Shown: one piece after another, positions 29,985 to 40,600 of the stretch
Layout: every line of letters begins with the position of its first letter
Numbering within the stretch: the first letter of the stretch is position 1
NCBI GenBank assembly: GCA_009760855.2
Contig: WPIO01000148.1
Span: 62,001 to 126,000 of the forward strand
Source of the DNA: Cristatella mucedo
Taxonomy: Eukaryota; Bryozoa; Phylactolaemata; Cristatellidae
Length of the DNA: 64,000 bases
Direction: 5' to 3'
Translations under genes and position numbers: made by a program
Notes under the pieces: model-generated
The model's database searches: none
Told to the model about the DNA's origin: nothing
Seen by the model: the letters and a program-made list of their open reading frames with translations, nothing else

Positions 29985-30240
29985 AATAATAATAGACTTG
30001 ATAAAGCGCCCTCAGAGAACTCAATCTCTTTCTAGGCGCTTCACGTTTGCTGCAAAAGGAAGCGCTATTGAATGGTGACTAATATCATGCTTGATAAGCA
30101 TGAATAACATGGTTAGGGGTGACAAGCATAAGGTCGGCATGAAAATGTGGTTCGTGGCAGCATGCACGGTGTCAGCACGCATAAGCACATGAAGGACGAA
30201 TGTCAGGGACTAACTAAATGCTGTCCTAAATAGGTGTGTC
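29985..30240 (-). mobile_element. L2-A copy, 3' half of the host interrupted at 30241-35630
   Basis: Starts with AATAATAATAATAGAC and the reversed hairpin, runs through the 3' UTR and stops at CTAAATAGGTGTGTC. The reverse-complemented coding region continues at 35631 with TGTCTTTAAGTTCC. Joining the two at the shared TGTC gives the uninterrupted L2-A consensus length. The host was therefore split by the composite insertion. Confidence 0.9.
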
Positions 30241-30608
30241 TCGCCTCCTGACATAGAGCGCTCTAACGTGCGTTCGTGTTCGTTGCAGAATTCTTCCGAA
30301 AACCGAAGTTCTTGCGAACATCGTATAAGGAAACGATACAGCTAAGACCTGTTTAAAGTTATTCTGATTGTTATTTGACCGTAGCGAGTAAGAAATTACG
30401 TGCTTAAGGACACCTAAACGCTTATCGTCTCCTGACATAGAGCGCTCTAACGTGCGTTCTTGTTCGTTGCAGAATTCTTCCGAAAACCGAAGTTCTTGCG
30501 AACATCGTATACGGAAACGATACAGCTAAGACCTGTTTAAAGTTATTCTGATTGTTATTTGACCGTAGCGCGGAATAATTTACGTGCCTATGGACATCTA
30601 AACGCTTA
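30241..30608 (+). promoter_or_regulatory. L2-B 5' UTR: two tandem 184-bp monomers
   Basis: The units start at 30241 and 30425, both TCGYCTCCTGACATAGAGCG, and end ACGCTTA. They are about 95% identical. Monomeric 5' UTR arrays in other LINEs (for example mouse L1) act as internal promoters; by analogy this is the likely L2-B promoter. The insertion starts exactly at a monomer boundary. Confidence 0.8.
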
Positions 30609-30699
30609 TCGCTTCGGGCTGCTTGGTCTCCCACGCCAGCGGCTGCCTTAGCTACGCCTGCCTTAGCTACGCCGGCGGCTAGTAACCTGCTTGTTAGTA

Positions 30700-31872
30700 A
30701 TGATCGTCAAGCTGTTATCGCTTCGTCATCGCATATCAAATGCATTCCTAGATATTAATGTTGTTGCTAAGATTCATGAACTATGCATTAACAAAAGAAA
30801 AGCACCCAGTAGCCGCCGCGGTGGCCGGAACCGCCAGCTCAGACGCCGCTCGTTGGGCAGAACCTGCAAGCTGAGTACCAGCTCGTTCGGTATTCCTAGC
30901 ATTGTCTCGAACCGCTCAGCACGCTCCCCCACATGCGTCACTGTAAATTCCTCAAACTTAGTGGTCATGAAGCCTGTTGTAACCCCATCGGCCAGACTTA
31001 ACGCTTGCCTTTGGAATCCTCGCTCGATGTGCAATAAACCTTTAGTAATAAGCGACCTTATTTCTGAAAATGGTATCGACCTGCTCGCCCTAACTGAAAC
31101 TTGGCTGAAATCGATAAACTGTCCGACAATTAAAGACACAACTCCATCTGGTTTCTCGTACTTTCACACCCCTAGATCAATCAAAACTGGAGGTGGAGTT
31201 GCTATTGTCGTGCGCTTGAAATTCAACTTCAAGCCATTTGCGGTACCCTCGAAGCAGTCTTTTGAATCAATTGTCTTGGTCTCACCCGAAAACAAGCTAC
31301 CGATAGTGGCAGTAGTCTATCGCCCACCAGGTACCAAATCCTCCTTTATCTCAGATTTCTCCGATCTCATTTCGATTCTGTGTGCAAGAAATCGATCCTT
31401 CCTCGTAATGGGTGATTTCAACGTTCACTTTGATAACTTATCTGACGCTTTCAGCACCGAATTTCGTGCATTGACTGACTCATTGTCTTTTGTGGCTCAT
31501 GTGCATGGCCCTACCCACATCAAGGGTCACACACTCGACCAGATTTTCTCATATAACTGCACTTTGTCATCACCAATTATTACCAAATCATGCTTATCTG
31601 ACCACATGCAGATCTCGTTCAATCTACAGTGTGTGCTCACATCCTCCTCTAAAATAACCTGTGAATCGCGAAACCTCAAGACCCTTGACATCGATGCTGT
31701 CCGTGCGAGAATATCTGCTTCGACTCTGCTGCTCAGTCCTCCCTCCGAGCTGTCATCATTGGTAGATAGCTACAACAAGACACTAGCTGACACGCTCGAC
31801 GAGTTTGCACCTCTGAACAAAGCGCACTGTGCGCCCCCGCCCAGACGGCCTATGGTTTACCACAGACATTAA
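30700..31872 (+). pseudogene. L2-B ORF, endonuclease domain
   Basis: Starts at ATG 30700 (an upstream in-frame TTG is not needed). Residues up to about 100 are basic (KRKAPSSRRGGRNRQLRRR), possibly nucleic-acid binding. From about residue 105 an AP-endonuclease fold follows with all its signatures: LWNPRSM (Asn), LTETWL (metal-binding Glu), VVYRPP, MGDFNVH (Asp/Asn) and SDH near the end. The domain would nick target DNA to prime reverse transcription. The frame is closed at 31870 by a shift; the reading continues in another frame from 31829 (ARSTKRKLEKAYKRSG). Catalytically complete in sequence but no longer linked to an RT. Confidence 0.88.
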
Positions 31873-32012
31873 ACTAGCCAGGTCTACTAAACGAAAGCTT
31901 GAAAAAGCATACAAAAGATCCGGACTAACTGTCCATCGACAGGCTTATGAAGACTACTGTAAGTCGTATCATTCGATCCTAGCAAAGGCCAAGTCTAGCT
32001 TCTCTAGAAACA

Positions 32013-32618
32013 TTGTTGAATCAGCACTCTACCGAAACTGCTCTCCTCCGTGTTAACAATGACATTCTACGTGGCAACGACGACGGGAATGTCACTGCCC
32101 TAGCTCTGCTAGATCTGTCTGCTGCCTTCGACACCATTGATCACGAAGTTCTGCTTGAACGACTGAGAACAACGATCGGTCTGGCAGACGAAGCACTGGC
32201 GTGGTTTAAATCATACTTGTCTGATCGTGTTCAATCCGTGTCGTGTGGGGGTCAGATCTCAGACATGAGAAGGGTCACCTGTGGAGTCCCCCAAGGGTCT
32301 GTACTTGGTCCCTTGCTGTTCTCCATTTATACGCAACCTCTGGGAAAAGTGATAAAGGCCCATGGAATAGGATATCACTTCTATGCTGACGATACTCAGT
32401 TGTATTTGTCATTTAAACCGTCGGAATCTGCTGCAGCAACTGAGAAACTGAATGCTTGCCTTGCCGACATTCGATCCTGGATGTCGGAAAACTTCCTGAA
32501 GTTAAATGATGATAAAACCGAACTGCTTCTCGTAGGACACCCTAAGCGTGTGGCTGGATTAAAAGGCTTTGCTGTTCTAATGATATTGCACTTGATAAAG
32601 CGCCCTCAGAGAACTTAA
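32013..32618 (+). pseudogene. L2-B RT segment, N-terminally deleted
   Basis: The frame begins at [15 protein letters not shown], joined directly to the post-endonuclease segment SFSRNIVE. The roughly 200 codons between (linker and RT motifs 0-2; compare 3040-3520 of the other copy) are missing. Motif A ([11 protein letters not shown]), motif B ([13 protein letters not shown]) and motif C ([10 protein letters not shown]) are intact. It ends where the minus-strand L2-A fragment starts. Confidence 0.9.
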
Positions 32619-32724
32619 TCTCTTTCTAGGCGCTTTACATTTGCTGTAAAGTGATATGCAATAGAATAGTAAGTAAAATCATGCTTGAAAAACAAACAAA
32701 ATGAATAATATGGTTAGGGGTTAC
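32582..32724 (-). mobile_element. L2-A 3' fragment nested in L2-B
   Basis: About 143 bp: ATTGCACTTGATAAAGCGCC, the reversed hairpin and 3' UTR to GGTTAGGGG. The L2-B sequence is CTAAT before and CGATGCTATTG after; compared with other copies AGG was lost and no duplication is visible. The ATT tail is nearly absent. Confidence 0.92.
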
Positions 32725-33571
32725 GATGCTATTGTGCGACCTTCACCACGTGCTCGTAATCTAGGTGTCGTGTTCGACAGCTGCCTCAATTTCAAAAGCT
32801 TCACTCAGAAGACTGCCTCTACAGCTAGCCATCACAACCGATCCAAATCCAAGATTAGAAGCTGTCTCCCACAGTGGCTTGTAAAAAATTTAACTAGCTC
32901 TTTAGTTCTGTCTCGGCTTGATTATTGTAATTCCCTTTTGGCTGGGCTACCAAAGAAAGCTATTATGCCACTACAGCGGACTATGAATATGGCTGCAAGG
33001 CTGGTCTTCAAGTCCCAGCGGTTTGAGCACGTGTCACCTTTGCTGGAAGAGCTAGGATGGCTGCCGGTTGAGCAAAGGATACGGAGCAAAGTTCTTACGC
33101 TGACCCACAAGGCCCGCCACGGCTTGGCTCCTTCATACCTAGCTGAACTGCTACATCAGTTTCAGCCTGTTCGCGCCCTCAGGTCCTGTGTGGACAATAA
33201 ATTAGCTGTCCCATTCCTCCGCTTAAAGACAGTTGGCGACAGAAGCTTTAGCTCTGCAGGTCCTAGACTGTGGAACTCGCTTCCACAATTCTTACGCTAC
33301 GACATCTACTCTCCTACTGCCGACTATGGCACATCTTTTTCAGCGGTCCTGAACTGCTACTTCTATGCTACTCACTACCTCAACTGCTCTCCTGACTCTG
33401 CTATGCTTCTCACTTTCTCTTTGTTGCGTGAGACGAAGTCTGTTGGCTCCCGAATGCGTACCGAAAGCCGCTTAGGTTGTGAGTGCGCTATACAAAACTC
33501 TCCTGCGCAACGCCCACATGGTCTTCATGACTTTGTGGAATTACTGACGGAGATACATTACATTACATTAC

Positions 33572-35379
33572 AGATGCACAATCCAAAAATGCTGACGTCG
33601 ACAATAAACCATCTCCTCAACCGTTCCCAGATTAGCTCCTTACCTGATGATCCCTGTTATGATCTAGCCGATCGCTTCTCTCGATTCTTTGTGCAGAAGA
33701 TAGACATGATCAGGAAATCCATCCCTGCGATGACAACCCTCCCCCCACTAGAATGCTGTTCCTCGGTTCCTGGCTGCGCCTCAATGTCTGCATTTAATCA
33801 GGTTACTAGTGATATAGTCCTAAAGTTCGTATCGCAATCAAAGAAGACAACAAGTCCTCTGGACCCTATTCCCACTGTCCTGCTCCTACGTTGCACTGAT
33901 CTGCTGCTGCCATGCATAACTAACATCATTAATATGTCATTCGCCTCAGGTCATGTCCCAGCACCTTTCAAAAAAGCTGTAGTCAGGCCTCTCCTCAAGA
34001 AAGCAACACTAGACCAAGAGAACTTGAGCAACTACCGCCCAGTCTCCCTTCTACCATTTCGATCAAAGAAACTGGAACGGGTCGTAGCAGACGAGCGAAA
34101 CTCATATATCGAAACCTCACACCTTGCAAGTAAGTTCCAGTCCGGCTTTAGAGCTAATTACTCCACAGAGTCAGCATTGCTTCGGGTGTACAACGACCTA
34201 CTTAGGAATGCAGACATGGGTAGAGTGTCTCTGCTTGTTTTGCTCGATCTTTCGGCAGCTTTTGACGCCATCGATCACAAAGTTCTTCTAGAGCGCCTCT
34301 CATCTCGCCTGGGCATCACTGGCACTGCTCTGCAGTGGTTCAGGTCCTATCTCAGTGGGAGACTCGCGAGTATTGACGTGAATAGACAAAGATCATCTGA
34401 AGTACCTCTGAAATATGGAGTACCTCAGGGCTCCGTGCTAGGTCCGGTTCTTTTCACGGTTTATACTCTCCCTCTTGCTGATGTGATTGGTAAGCACAAT
34501 CTAGGCTTTCACTTCTATGCGGATGACACTCAGTTGTACCTTTGCTTTGATCCCTCCCAGCCTTCGACCACCTCAAATTCTCTCAACTCACTTACTGCAT
34601 GCATTGGTGACATCCGCACATGGATGGCAGCAAATTTTCTAAAACTAAACGATGACAAAACTAACTTACTAGTTATGGGCAAACCCAGTGTGATCCAGAG
34701 ATTGGAAAGGCTGACGCTCAAAATTGGCTCTGCCAGCATATCTCCTGTCGAATCAGCTCGAAATCTAGGTGTCATATTCCAAAGCGACCTCTCGTTAGAC
34801 GACCATATCAGCTCCACGGTCAAATATGCCTATTTGGAGCTTCACAATATTGCTAAAATTCGGGCTTGTTTAGATAAGGATACCACATCTAAGTTGGTCC
34901 ATGCATTGGTGACATCTCGTCTCGACTTCTGCAACTCACTGCTTACTGGCCTATCAGCATGTGCGATCAGGCGATTGCAGCTGGTGCAAAACTCCGCAGC
35001 TAGGCTTGTCTGTCGTGAGCGTCGCAGTTGCCACGTTACTCCACTTCTCACCGACCTGCACTGGCTACCAGTCAAGCAACGGATTGACTTCAAAGTTTTG
35101 TCGCTCACTTTTTTGTCCCTTCACTCTATGGCTCCAGCCTATCTCTCCGACATACTCTTCCATCAGGCCAAGCATCGTACCACCTGCTTTTCAGAATCCA
35201 ACAGTCCACAAATGCCTTGTACAAACCTCAAATCCTTTCGAGACCGTGCATTTAGTTCGTATGCTCCTAAAGCCTGGAACTCCCTCCCGACCTGCGTCAG
35301 AACATCCCCTGACCTGACCACATTTAAAAGGAACTTAAAAACACACCTATTTGGGACAGCATTTAGTGGGTCCCTGTGA
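33572..35379 (+). pseudogene. L2-A reverse transcriptase ORF (5'-truncated but open)
   Basis: Roughly 600 codons of L2-A protein without a stop: the pre-RT linker (ADRFSRFFVQKIDMIRKS), the palm motifs listed for the element, and the C-terminal region of unknown role (RLDFCNSLLTGLSACAIRR, LHWLPVKQRIDFK). A frame change near the 5' junction separates DAQSKN from PKMLTST. It has no start codon of its own. It serves as the reference for all L2-A calls here. Compared with the 17341 and 46043 copies it differs by scattered substitutions. Confidence 0.88.
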
Positions 35380-35592
35380 TTCGTCCTTGATGTGCTTATG
35401 CGTGCTGACCCTGTGCATACTGCCACTAACCACATTTGCATGCTGACCCTGTGCATGTCACCCCTAACCATGTTATTCATTTTTATTGTTTTTCAAGTAT
35501 GATTTTACTTACCATTTAATTGCATTTCCCTTTGCAGCAAATGTAAAGCGCCTAGAAAGAGATTAAGTTCTCTGAGGGCGCTTTATCAAGTA

Positions 35593-35630
<38 letters not shown>
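33572..35630 (+). mobile_element. L2-A LINE, complete RT domain, 3' part of the composite
   Basis: Follows the L2-B tail directly, starting GATGCACAATCC in the endonuclease-RT linker. RT motifs: [47 protein letters not shown] and [10 protein letters not shown]; the C-terminus and 3' UTR follow with the hairpin (35548-35590) and about 12 ATT units. The RT frame is uninterrupted to 35379. It is in frame with the preceding L2-B C-terminus, so an 892-codon frame (32701-35379) spans both elements. The endonuclease is missing, so this copy alone could not insert. Confidence 0.94.
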
Positions 35631-35631
<1 letters not shown>

Positions 35632-36438
35632 GTCTTTAAGTTCCTTTTAAATTTGGTCAAGTCAGGGGATGTTCTGACTCAAGTATGGAGGGAGTTCCAG
35701 GCTTTGCGAGCATACGAACTAAATGCACGGTCTCCAAAGGATTTGAGGTTTGTACGAGGTATTGGTAAACTGTTGGATTCCGAAAAGCGGGTGGTACGAT
35801 GCTTGGCCTGATGGGGGAGTACACCTGAGAGATAGGCTGGAGCCAAAAAAGAAAGTTACCTAAAAGTGAGTGACGAAACCTTGAATTCGATCCGTTGCTT
35901 GACTGGTACCTAGTGCAGGTCTGCGAGAAGCGGTGTGATGTGGCAACTGCGACGCTCACGACAGGCAAGCCTAGCTGCGGAGTTTTGCACCAGCTGCAAT
36001 CGCCTGATCGCACATGCCGGTAGGCCAGTAAGCAGTGAGTTGCAGAAGTCGAGACGTGATGTCACAAATGCATGGACCAACTTAGACGTGGTATCCTTTT
36101 CTAAACAAGCCCGAATTTTAGCAATATTATTTAGCTGAAAGTAGGCAGACTTGACTGTGGAGCTAATATGGTCGTCTAACGAGAGGTCACTTTGGAACAT
36201 GACACCTAGAATTCGAGCTGATTCAACGGGAGATATGGTGGCAGAGCCACTTTTGAGCGTCAGCCTTTTTAATGTGTGAATCACACTGGGTTTGCCCATA
36301 ACTAGTAAGTTAGTTTTTTCATAGTTTAGTTTTAGAAAATTTGGTGCCATCCATGTGGGGATGTCATCGATACATGCAGCATGTGAGTTGAGAGAACTCG
36401 AGGTGCCCGAAGGCTGGGAGGGATCAAAGCACAGGTCA
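35631..36438 (-). mobile_element. L2-A copy, coding half of the interrupted host
   Basis: Frames 35910-36350 and 35657-36013 (minus) read LKSGSATISPVESAR, RLDFCNSLLTGLPACAIRR and ending near LADLH and the C-terminus. It continues the 3' UTR at 29985-30240. The inner end (36438) reaches the FDPSQPSGTSS region after YADD. TGTC at 35631-35634 is the right target-site repeat. Confidence 0.92.
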
Positions 36439-37239
36439 AAGGAATGCTAGACGCTGTGCTGAGAACGTTTCTCCTCTGACCTTATCCTGCGATGATGAGG
36501 CTGCCCCTTGCTGATGAACCTTCGAGGTGTTACAATACTGAGCTACTAAAAATTAAAGTTATCTATATCGTATGTAGCTTGCCGCAAGCGAAGCGAATGT
36601 TGTTGCATCGAGATGTATGCTTGAAGCTAGTTTGGACTTTCAAGCTACTTTCCCTAGAGATTGAGTAAGTACCTATGATATTATATGGCTGACATAATAC
36701 TCCACCGATCAACTTGTAATTTGGTATTCGAGTAGAGGCTACATTCAAACTTTACTAGCTTGTTATGTGCTCTGCCTTAGTTACCATTATTTATTGTAAG
36801 AGCTTAGAAACTCGCCGTAGAAGTCACGAAGTCAGCTCGTGCATAATCGCTATCCACGATGATCGGGCCTAGGGCTGCTAAAGGTAATGAGGAACATGAA
36901 TAATTTACGTTTTCTATGAGGAACATTTGACAAAATGTTGCAGACATAACAGTAAATAGCTCGCTATGCAAGCCACAATGATCAACTTAACTCTTTACCC
37001 GATTTAATCTTTATCAACAATAGTTGCCTCCTTTACCGGAGGCTCACTAAACTAGAGGCTCTTTGAATAGCAAGCAATACAGGGACGCTACGCGTCAAAA
37101 CTAATTAGCACCGATAGAGAATGTATGAGCCATCATCATTATCAGACACTTTCGGCAGGCTTAGAGGACTTTCGTGGTGGTGCCAAGCTTTTTGTATATG
37201 AGCCACGATGACATCTAAAGGTTCAATGCTTAAGGTTGG
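36439..37239. other. No gene seen
   Basis: Unique DNA. No convincing ORF or repeat. Confidence 0.4.
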
Positions 37240-37420
37240 GTAGTCAGTATGCCATCGACTTGGGTCTTAGCCCGAGGTTAAGGTGCTCGCACTCGACGAC
37301 CTAGGTCACAAGTTCAAGTGCTAAAGGATAATCCTTTGTTGTCACCTGCAAACGGGTTAGGGATTGCTGCTAGTGTTCTTCTGTCGCTATACAGACTACG
37401 CTGCGTCTGATCATCTAGCC
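37240..37420 (+). mobile_element. SINE-2 copy, diverged
   Basis: GAGGTTAAGGTGCTCGCACTC (A-box region), GGTCACAAGTTCAAGTGCTAA (B-box region), then AAAGGATAATCC, GTTGTCACCTGC and GTTCTTCTGTCGCTATACAG, the body words of SINE-2. Confidence 0.6.
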
Positions 37421-38056
37421 TGCACTTAAAATTTTCACACACATTCCCTGCGCACAAAATTTTTGTAATTTTTTGTTATGCTAATTTCGTTAGGTGCAGA
37501 CATCAAGGTCGCGAGTGAATCTTCGAAACACGTCGATAATTGAAGACCAACTTGAAAGTAGCTAGTGTATTTTTTAGGTCGCAGAGAAGCTCTTTGTCCT
37601 TCCGATCATTTGAGGATGTAGCTAGTATGATGGCCCAAAAGTTATAGATCACGTGAAAGCGACATTGACATCAATAGCGACGAACCGTTGGTTCGGACTT
37701 TGACCGAGCCTATCTAGGATACTTTAGCTACCAGTTACGCTAGCCAGTGTTTCAGCAAGGCTAATCTTGATCGCGATCGTGATCGTGATAGCAAGGCTTA
37801 TCTTGATCGTGATTAGTGCTTGAAAAATACCCGACGACTTCGACCACATTTCGAGCTCGCTCATTTAAAATTCCAATCTCGTAACTCGGTCAGGAAGTCC
37901 GTCGTCGTCGATTTGGACCAAGCAGATGTGCAGAGAAGAAGCGCAAATTTAATATTTTCAGGAATGAAGCTTATTGTTCTCAATCGCGACCTACTGAGAG
38001 CATACTGAGGACGTACAACTATCAATTATATTCCACCATAGCGGCACCGAGGCAAC
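37421..38056. other. No gene seen; short GATCGTGAT repeats
   Basis: 37760-37815 carries GCAAGGCTAATCTTGATCGC and GCAAGGCTTATCTTGATCG with GATCGTGATCGTGAT between, a small local duplication. Otherwise unique. Confidence 0.4.
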
Positions 38057-38425
38057 ATGAATGCACACGTGGGCGCACGTGGGCGAAAGGACGCCTCCTG
38101 CGAGGCGCCTCACTTGCCCACGCTGCGTTGGCTTAAGCGGCTCCTGCAGGCTGAAGCCTGCTCATATTTAACCACAGGAGTCGACGACCGCCTTGAACTC
38201 CTCCGGATAGCTAGCTGTGAGCAGTACAGTGGAGCCAATTACGTCGGCAACCGTTCACTCAGCCTGTCCGCCGGTCAGCACGGGCGCTATCTCGCTCTCT
38301 TTGTTCTCACACGGCAAAGCTGTCGACTTGACCACGAGCTTGCACACATCCTCCAAAGTGCAACCAGGCTGCGATTTCAAAATCTAGAACATTCGAAGCC
38401 CGTCTGCCGCGGGAATGAGCGCTGA
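38057..38425 (+). CDS. 122-codon ORF, unknown; opposite strand also coding-like
   Basis: ATG at 38057 opens a frame to TGA at 38423, rich in Arg, Leu and Cys (QHGRYLALFVLTRQSCRLDH). Two E-boxes lie just inside it (38066-38071 and 38076-38081, spaced by four bases). The minus strand reads LKSQPGCTLEDVCKLVVKS and TALPCENKESEIAPVLTGGQ up to a TGA, then VADVIGSTVLLTASYPEEF; this also looks coding, after an acceptor-like TTTTTCAG at about 38424. Only one strand can be real. No family is recognised in either. Confidence 0.25.
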   Translation: MNAHVGARGRKDASCEAPHLPTLRWLKRLLQAEACSYLTTGVDDRLELLRIASCEQYSGANYVGNRSLSLSAGQHGRYLALFVLTRQSCRLDHELAHILQSATRLRFQNLEHSKPVCRGNER

Positions 38426-40210
38426 AAAATAATAATTTCGTCTCGAGAGGGATTAATCTCTCATTCACTGGGATACCGGGCCGAAGTAACATCCGTCTGA
38501 GCTGTTGAGGCTGGCTGCCGCTGACTGCAGCGACACTATTAAAGCGGTTCCCGCAGCAGAAGTGAAATCAGAGCGTCCAGGGGGTCCAGTTACTGTACCC
38601 AAGCTATGACACACGACCCTCATAAAATCAGGAGTCAGTTACATCAAAGGATATGCCACAAGCAGTCATACAAAACTGTAGCAGTGGCTCGGCCAACAGC
38701 GATCTTTTAAAGACTGTGGCCCAAATTGTAGGGCACTAAACCATAATGAGCACGAATAGCTAAGTACGAACAATAAGGCTATAAATGTCAACAGGCCATA
38801 AACTAGCCTATTCTTCGGCATTCAAAAGCGCCTAGAATATGTCGGCTTCGAATTTCCAGCCGTGCACTTCGGCCGAATATTGGCATTCTGCTTTAATGAT
38901 TGTGAGTGTGTGCGTATAATTCCGCATACTGCTGTTTCGTCGAATATCGCCGCCGCTGTGGCCGCCGCCGACCAAGAGAGAGCATGCTCTTTACGACTCA
39001 CGCGGGTCCAGGCGAAATCGGAAACCCATCGATCCAGCTGTCCGACACCTAAGCGGCTGTTGAACGCCAAATGACGAGTAGTCTCGATAGTTCAATTGGT
39101 ACAAGAACTAGACCAGCAACCCAGAGGGATCTTTACCCGTTTGAGGTGAAACGTTTTCTCGACGTTTAGACCGCCTCTGTTCACTCTTTATTTTGGAAAT
39201 TATTGACTATCGACGGCTCTTCATGCCTGCCCCCGTAATTGTGATTCCTAGGTCCTTCAGTCCGTGATATTGAACTTGGGAACACTTCAGCATTCGTGGA
39301 GGTCTAATCCTGCATCAGTCTTAGTCACCTTCTCTCAATTTGTGCGAAATGTAGTTGAACCGATCCCATTTCAAAGGTGGAACTTCAAGAAATGGGGCAG
39401 AAGCAGGGCTAGCTCCTCCAAACTCTGCGTACCGTACACTATGTCACTGGCCTGAGGAGTCTCAGTGTCCCTGGTATCGTGGCCTATAGCAGATCGTCTC
39501 TGCCTGGCATCTCAGCCCTGTGAGCATTTTGAGGTAAGTGCACCTTTCTCGTCCGCGGGCAAAGCCATAAACGTACTCAACCACTACTCGAACCGTTGGC
39601 GTTTCATTGGCTGTGCCTCTCAAGGCTTCAAGGCAGCACGGGTAACTGCAGGAAAGGAATTCAAATAAAGCTATCCAGCAGCAAATTGATAGGCCTTGTC
39701 CTGACATGGCGGCCGCCCTGCGGCCGCCGATATACCGATAGCTGCTATCAGAAGTCGTGTGCGTTAGGCAGCCGTGTGCAGCTAAAAATAAACGGCACTC
39801 GACAGCGATCCGGCCATCTCGGCTAGGTCTTCTCGATGAAAAAGCATCGTGTCATCATTGTTGGCTGCCTGAGGGCCCTTGAGGCAAGATAGGGGTACTA
39901 CGCGAGCAGCGAGTAGCGGAAAGCGACTGAGACGGGGAAAAGCGGGGCTCGAGCGAGTCAGAATCCGAAGTCACCTGCAGACATGCCATGGGGCCATTAC
40001 CGACCAGAGCGGCCAGAGCTCACACTGTGCCTCAGGCTTTCGTGCCCGGCCGGAACTAGAATGTCCGTAAGCGGCGCCTTCCGCGAGCCTCGGGCTCAGC
40101 CAGACACGAGGTGCTCTCCGAGGCTCCGCTCCGCGTCGGAGCTCCTATCTTAGGCGCTACCAAGTCCATCCGGTAGCTCAAGTTTGCATACAACTGCTTA
40201 AGCTTTCCCG
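38426..40210. other. Unique, GC-rising region with no firm gene
   Basis: A perfect donor GAG/GTAAGT is at 39532-39538 on the plus strand, preceded by an open stretch (ADRLCLASQPCEHFE), but no good acceptor and no recognised protein. 38940-38970 is a GCC/GCG-rich word cluster. 39705-39727 carries ATGGCGGCCGCCC and GCGGCCGCCGAT. From 39870 GC content rises. Possible gene territory, not resolved. Confidence 0.3.
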
Positions 40211-40404
40211 ATGCTCACGACCTCTTCTAGCAGTCTCACGGTGTGCCCAATGGGAGCTGGGCTGCGCGGTTCGCGGGCCACCGCCCATGCCCCACCCCGT
40301 CCGCCGTTACAAGTTCTCACAGCTGCGGCAGCTATAAAAGACACACTGCAGAGTGACTTGAAAGCTCACCTTAAGCTCTCAGTTCCAGGTTCGGCTCATC
40401 AAGC
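40211..40404 (+). CDS. Candidate first exon with TATA box and strong donor
   Basis: TATAAAAGAC at 40331-40340 and a strong donor AGC/GTAAGT at 40404-40405. If the TATA box is used, transcription would start near 40360 and the exon would be a short 5' UTR. Alternatively the 65-codon frame from ATG 40211 (ending KDTLQSDLKAHLKLSVPG) is translated and the TATA word is chance. I cannot choose. No family is recognised with confidence. GC-rich context. Confidence 0.3.
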
Positions 40405-40600
40405 GTAAGTTTACCGCTTCGAAGCCGAGCGCTGACGTGCGGATAGGTGCGACGCCGGCGCCTAATGTCCAGTAACCTAATCTCGCCTCGAATGTCAACA
40501 TTCCGCATCCTCGGCATGGACCGCCCACTTCACTCCTGCCCCCTCCCCGCCCCTCAGGGCACCGCCCACGGCGCTATGGACCGGCGCCGGACCGAGGCTT

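Larger units (their letters stand above)
30241..33571 (+). mobile_element. L2-B LINE with complete 5' end (5' UTR dimer, EN, RT), defective
   Basis: The only B copy with its own 5' end: two 184-bp monomers (30241-30608), a short leader, then a single ORF with an N-terminal basic region, an AP-type endonuclease and the RT, ending in the TTACA tail at 33555-33571. Defects: a frame shift at about 31840, an internal deletion at about 32018 that removes the start of the RT domain, and an L2-A fragment in the RT-C-terminal linker (32582-32724). It is the 5' part of a longer composite insertion. Confidence 0.92.

Noticed and set aside
32701-35379. 892-codon ORF as a host gene
   Set aside because: It is made entirely of L2-B and L2-A protein plus a translated microsatellite; annotated as retrotransposon instead.
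34530-35480. Minus-strand ORFs across the L2-A RT (for example 34842-35108)
   Set aside because: Antisense shadows of the LINE frame; the same shadows recur opposite every L2-A copy.
37760-37815. CGATCGTGATCGTGAT palindromic repeats as a regulatory element
   Set aside because: A short local duplication with no further support.
39456-39532. Exon before the perfect donor at 39533
   Set aside because: Donor is good, but no credible acceptor or protein similarity; kept only as a note.
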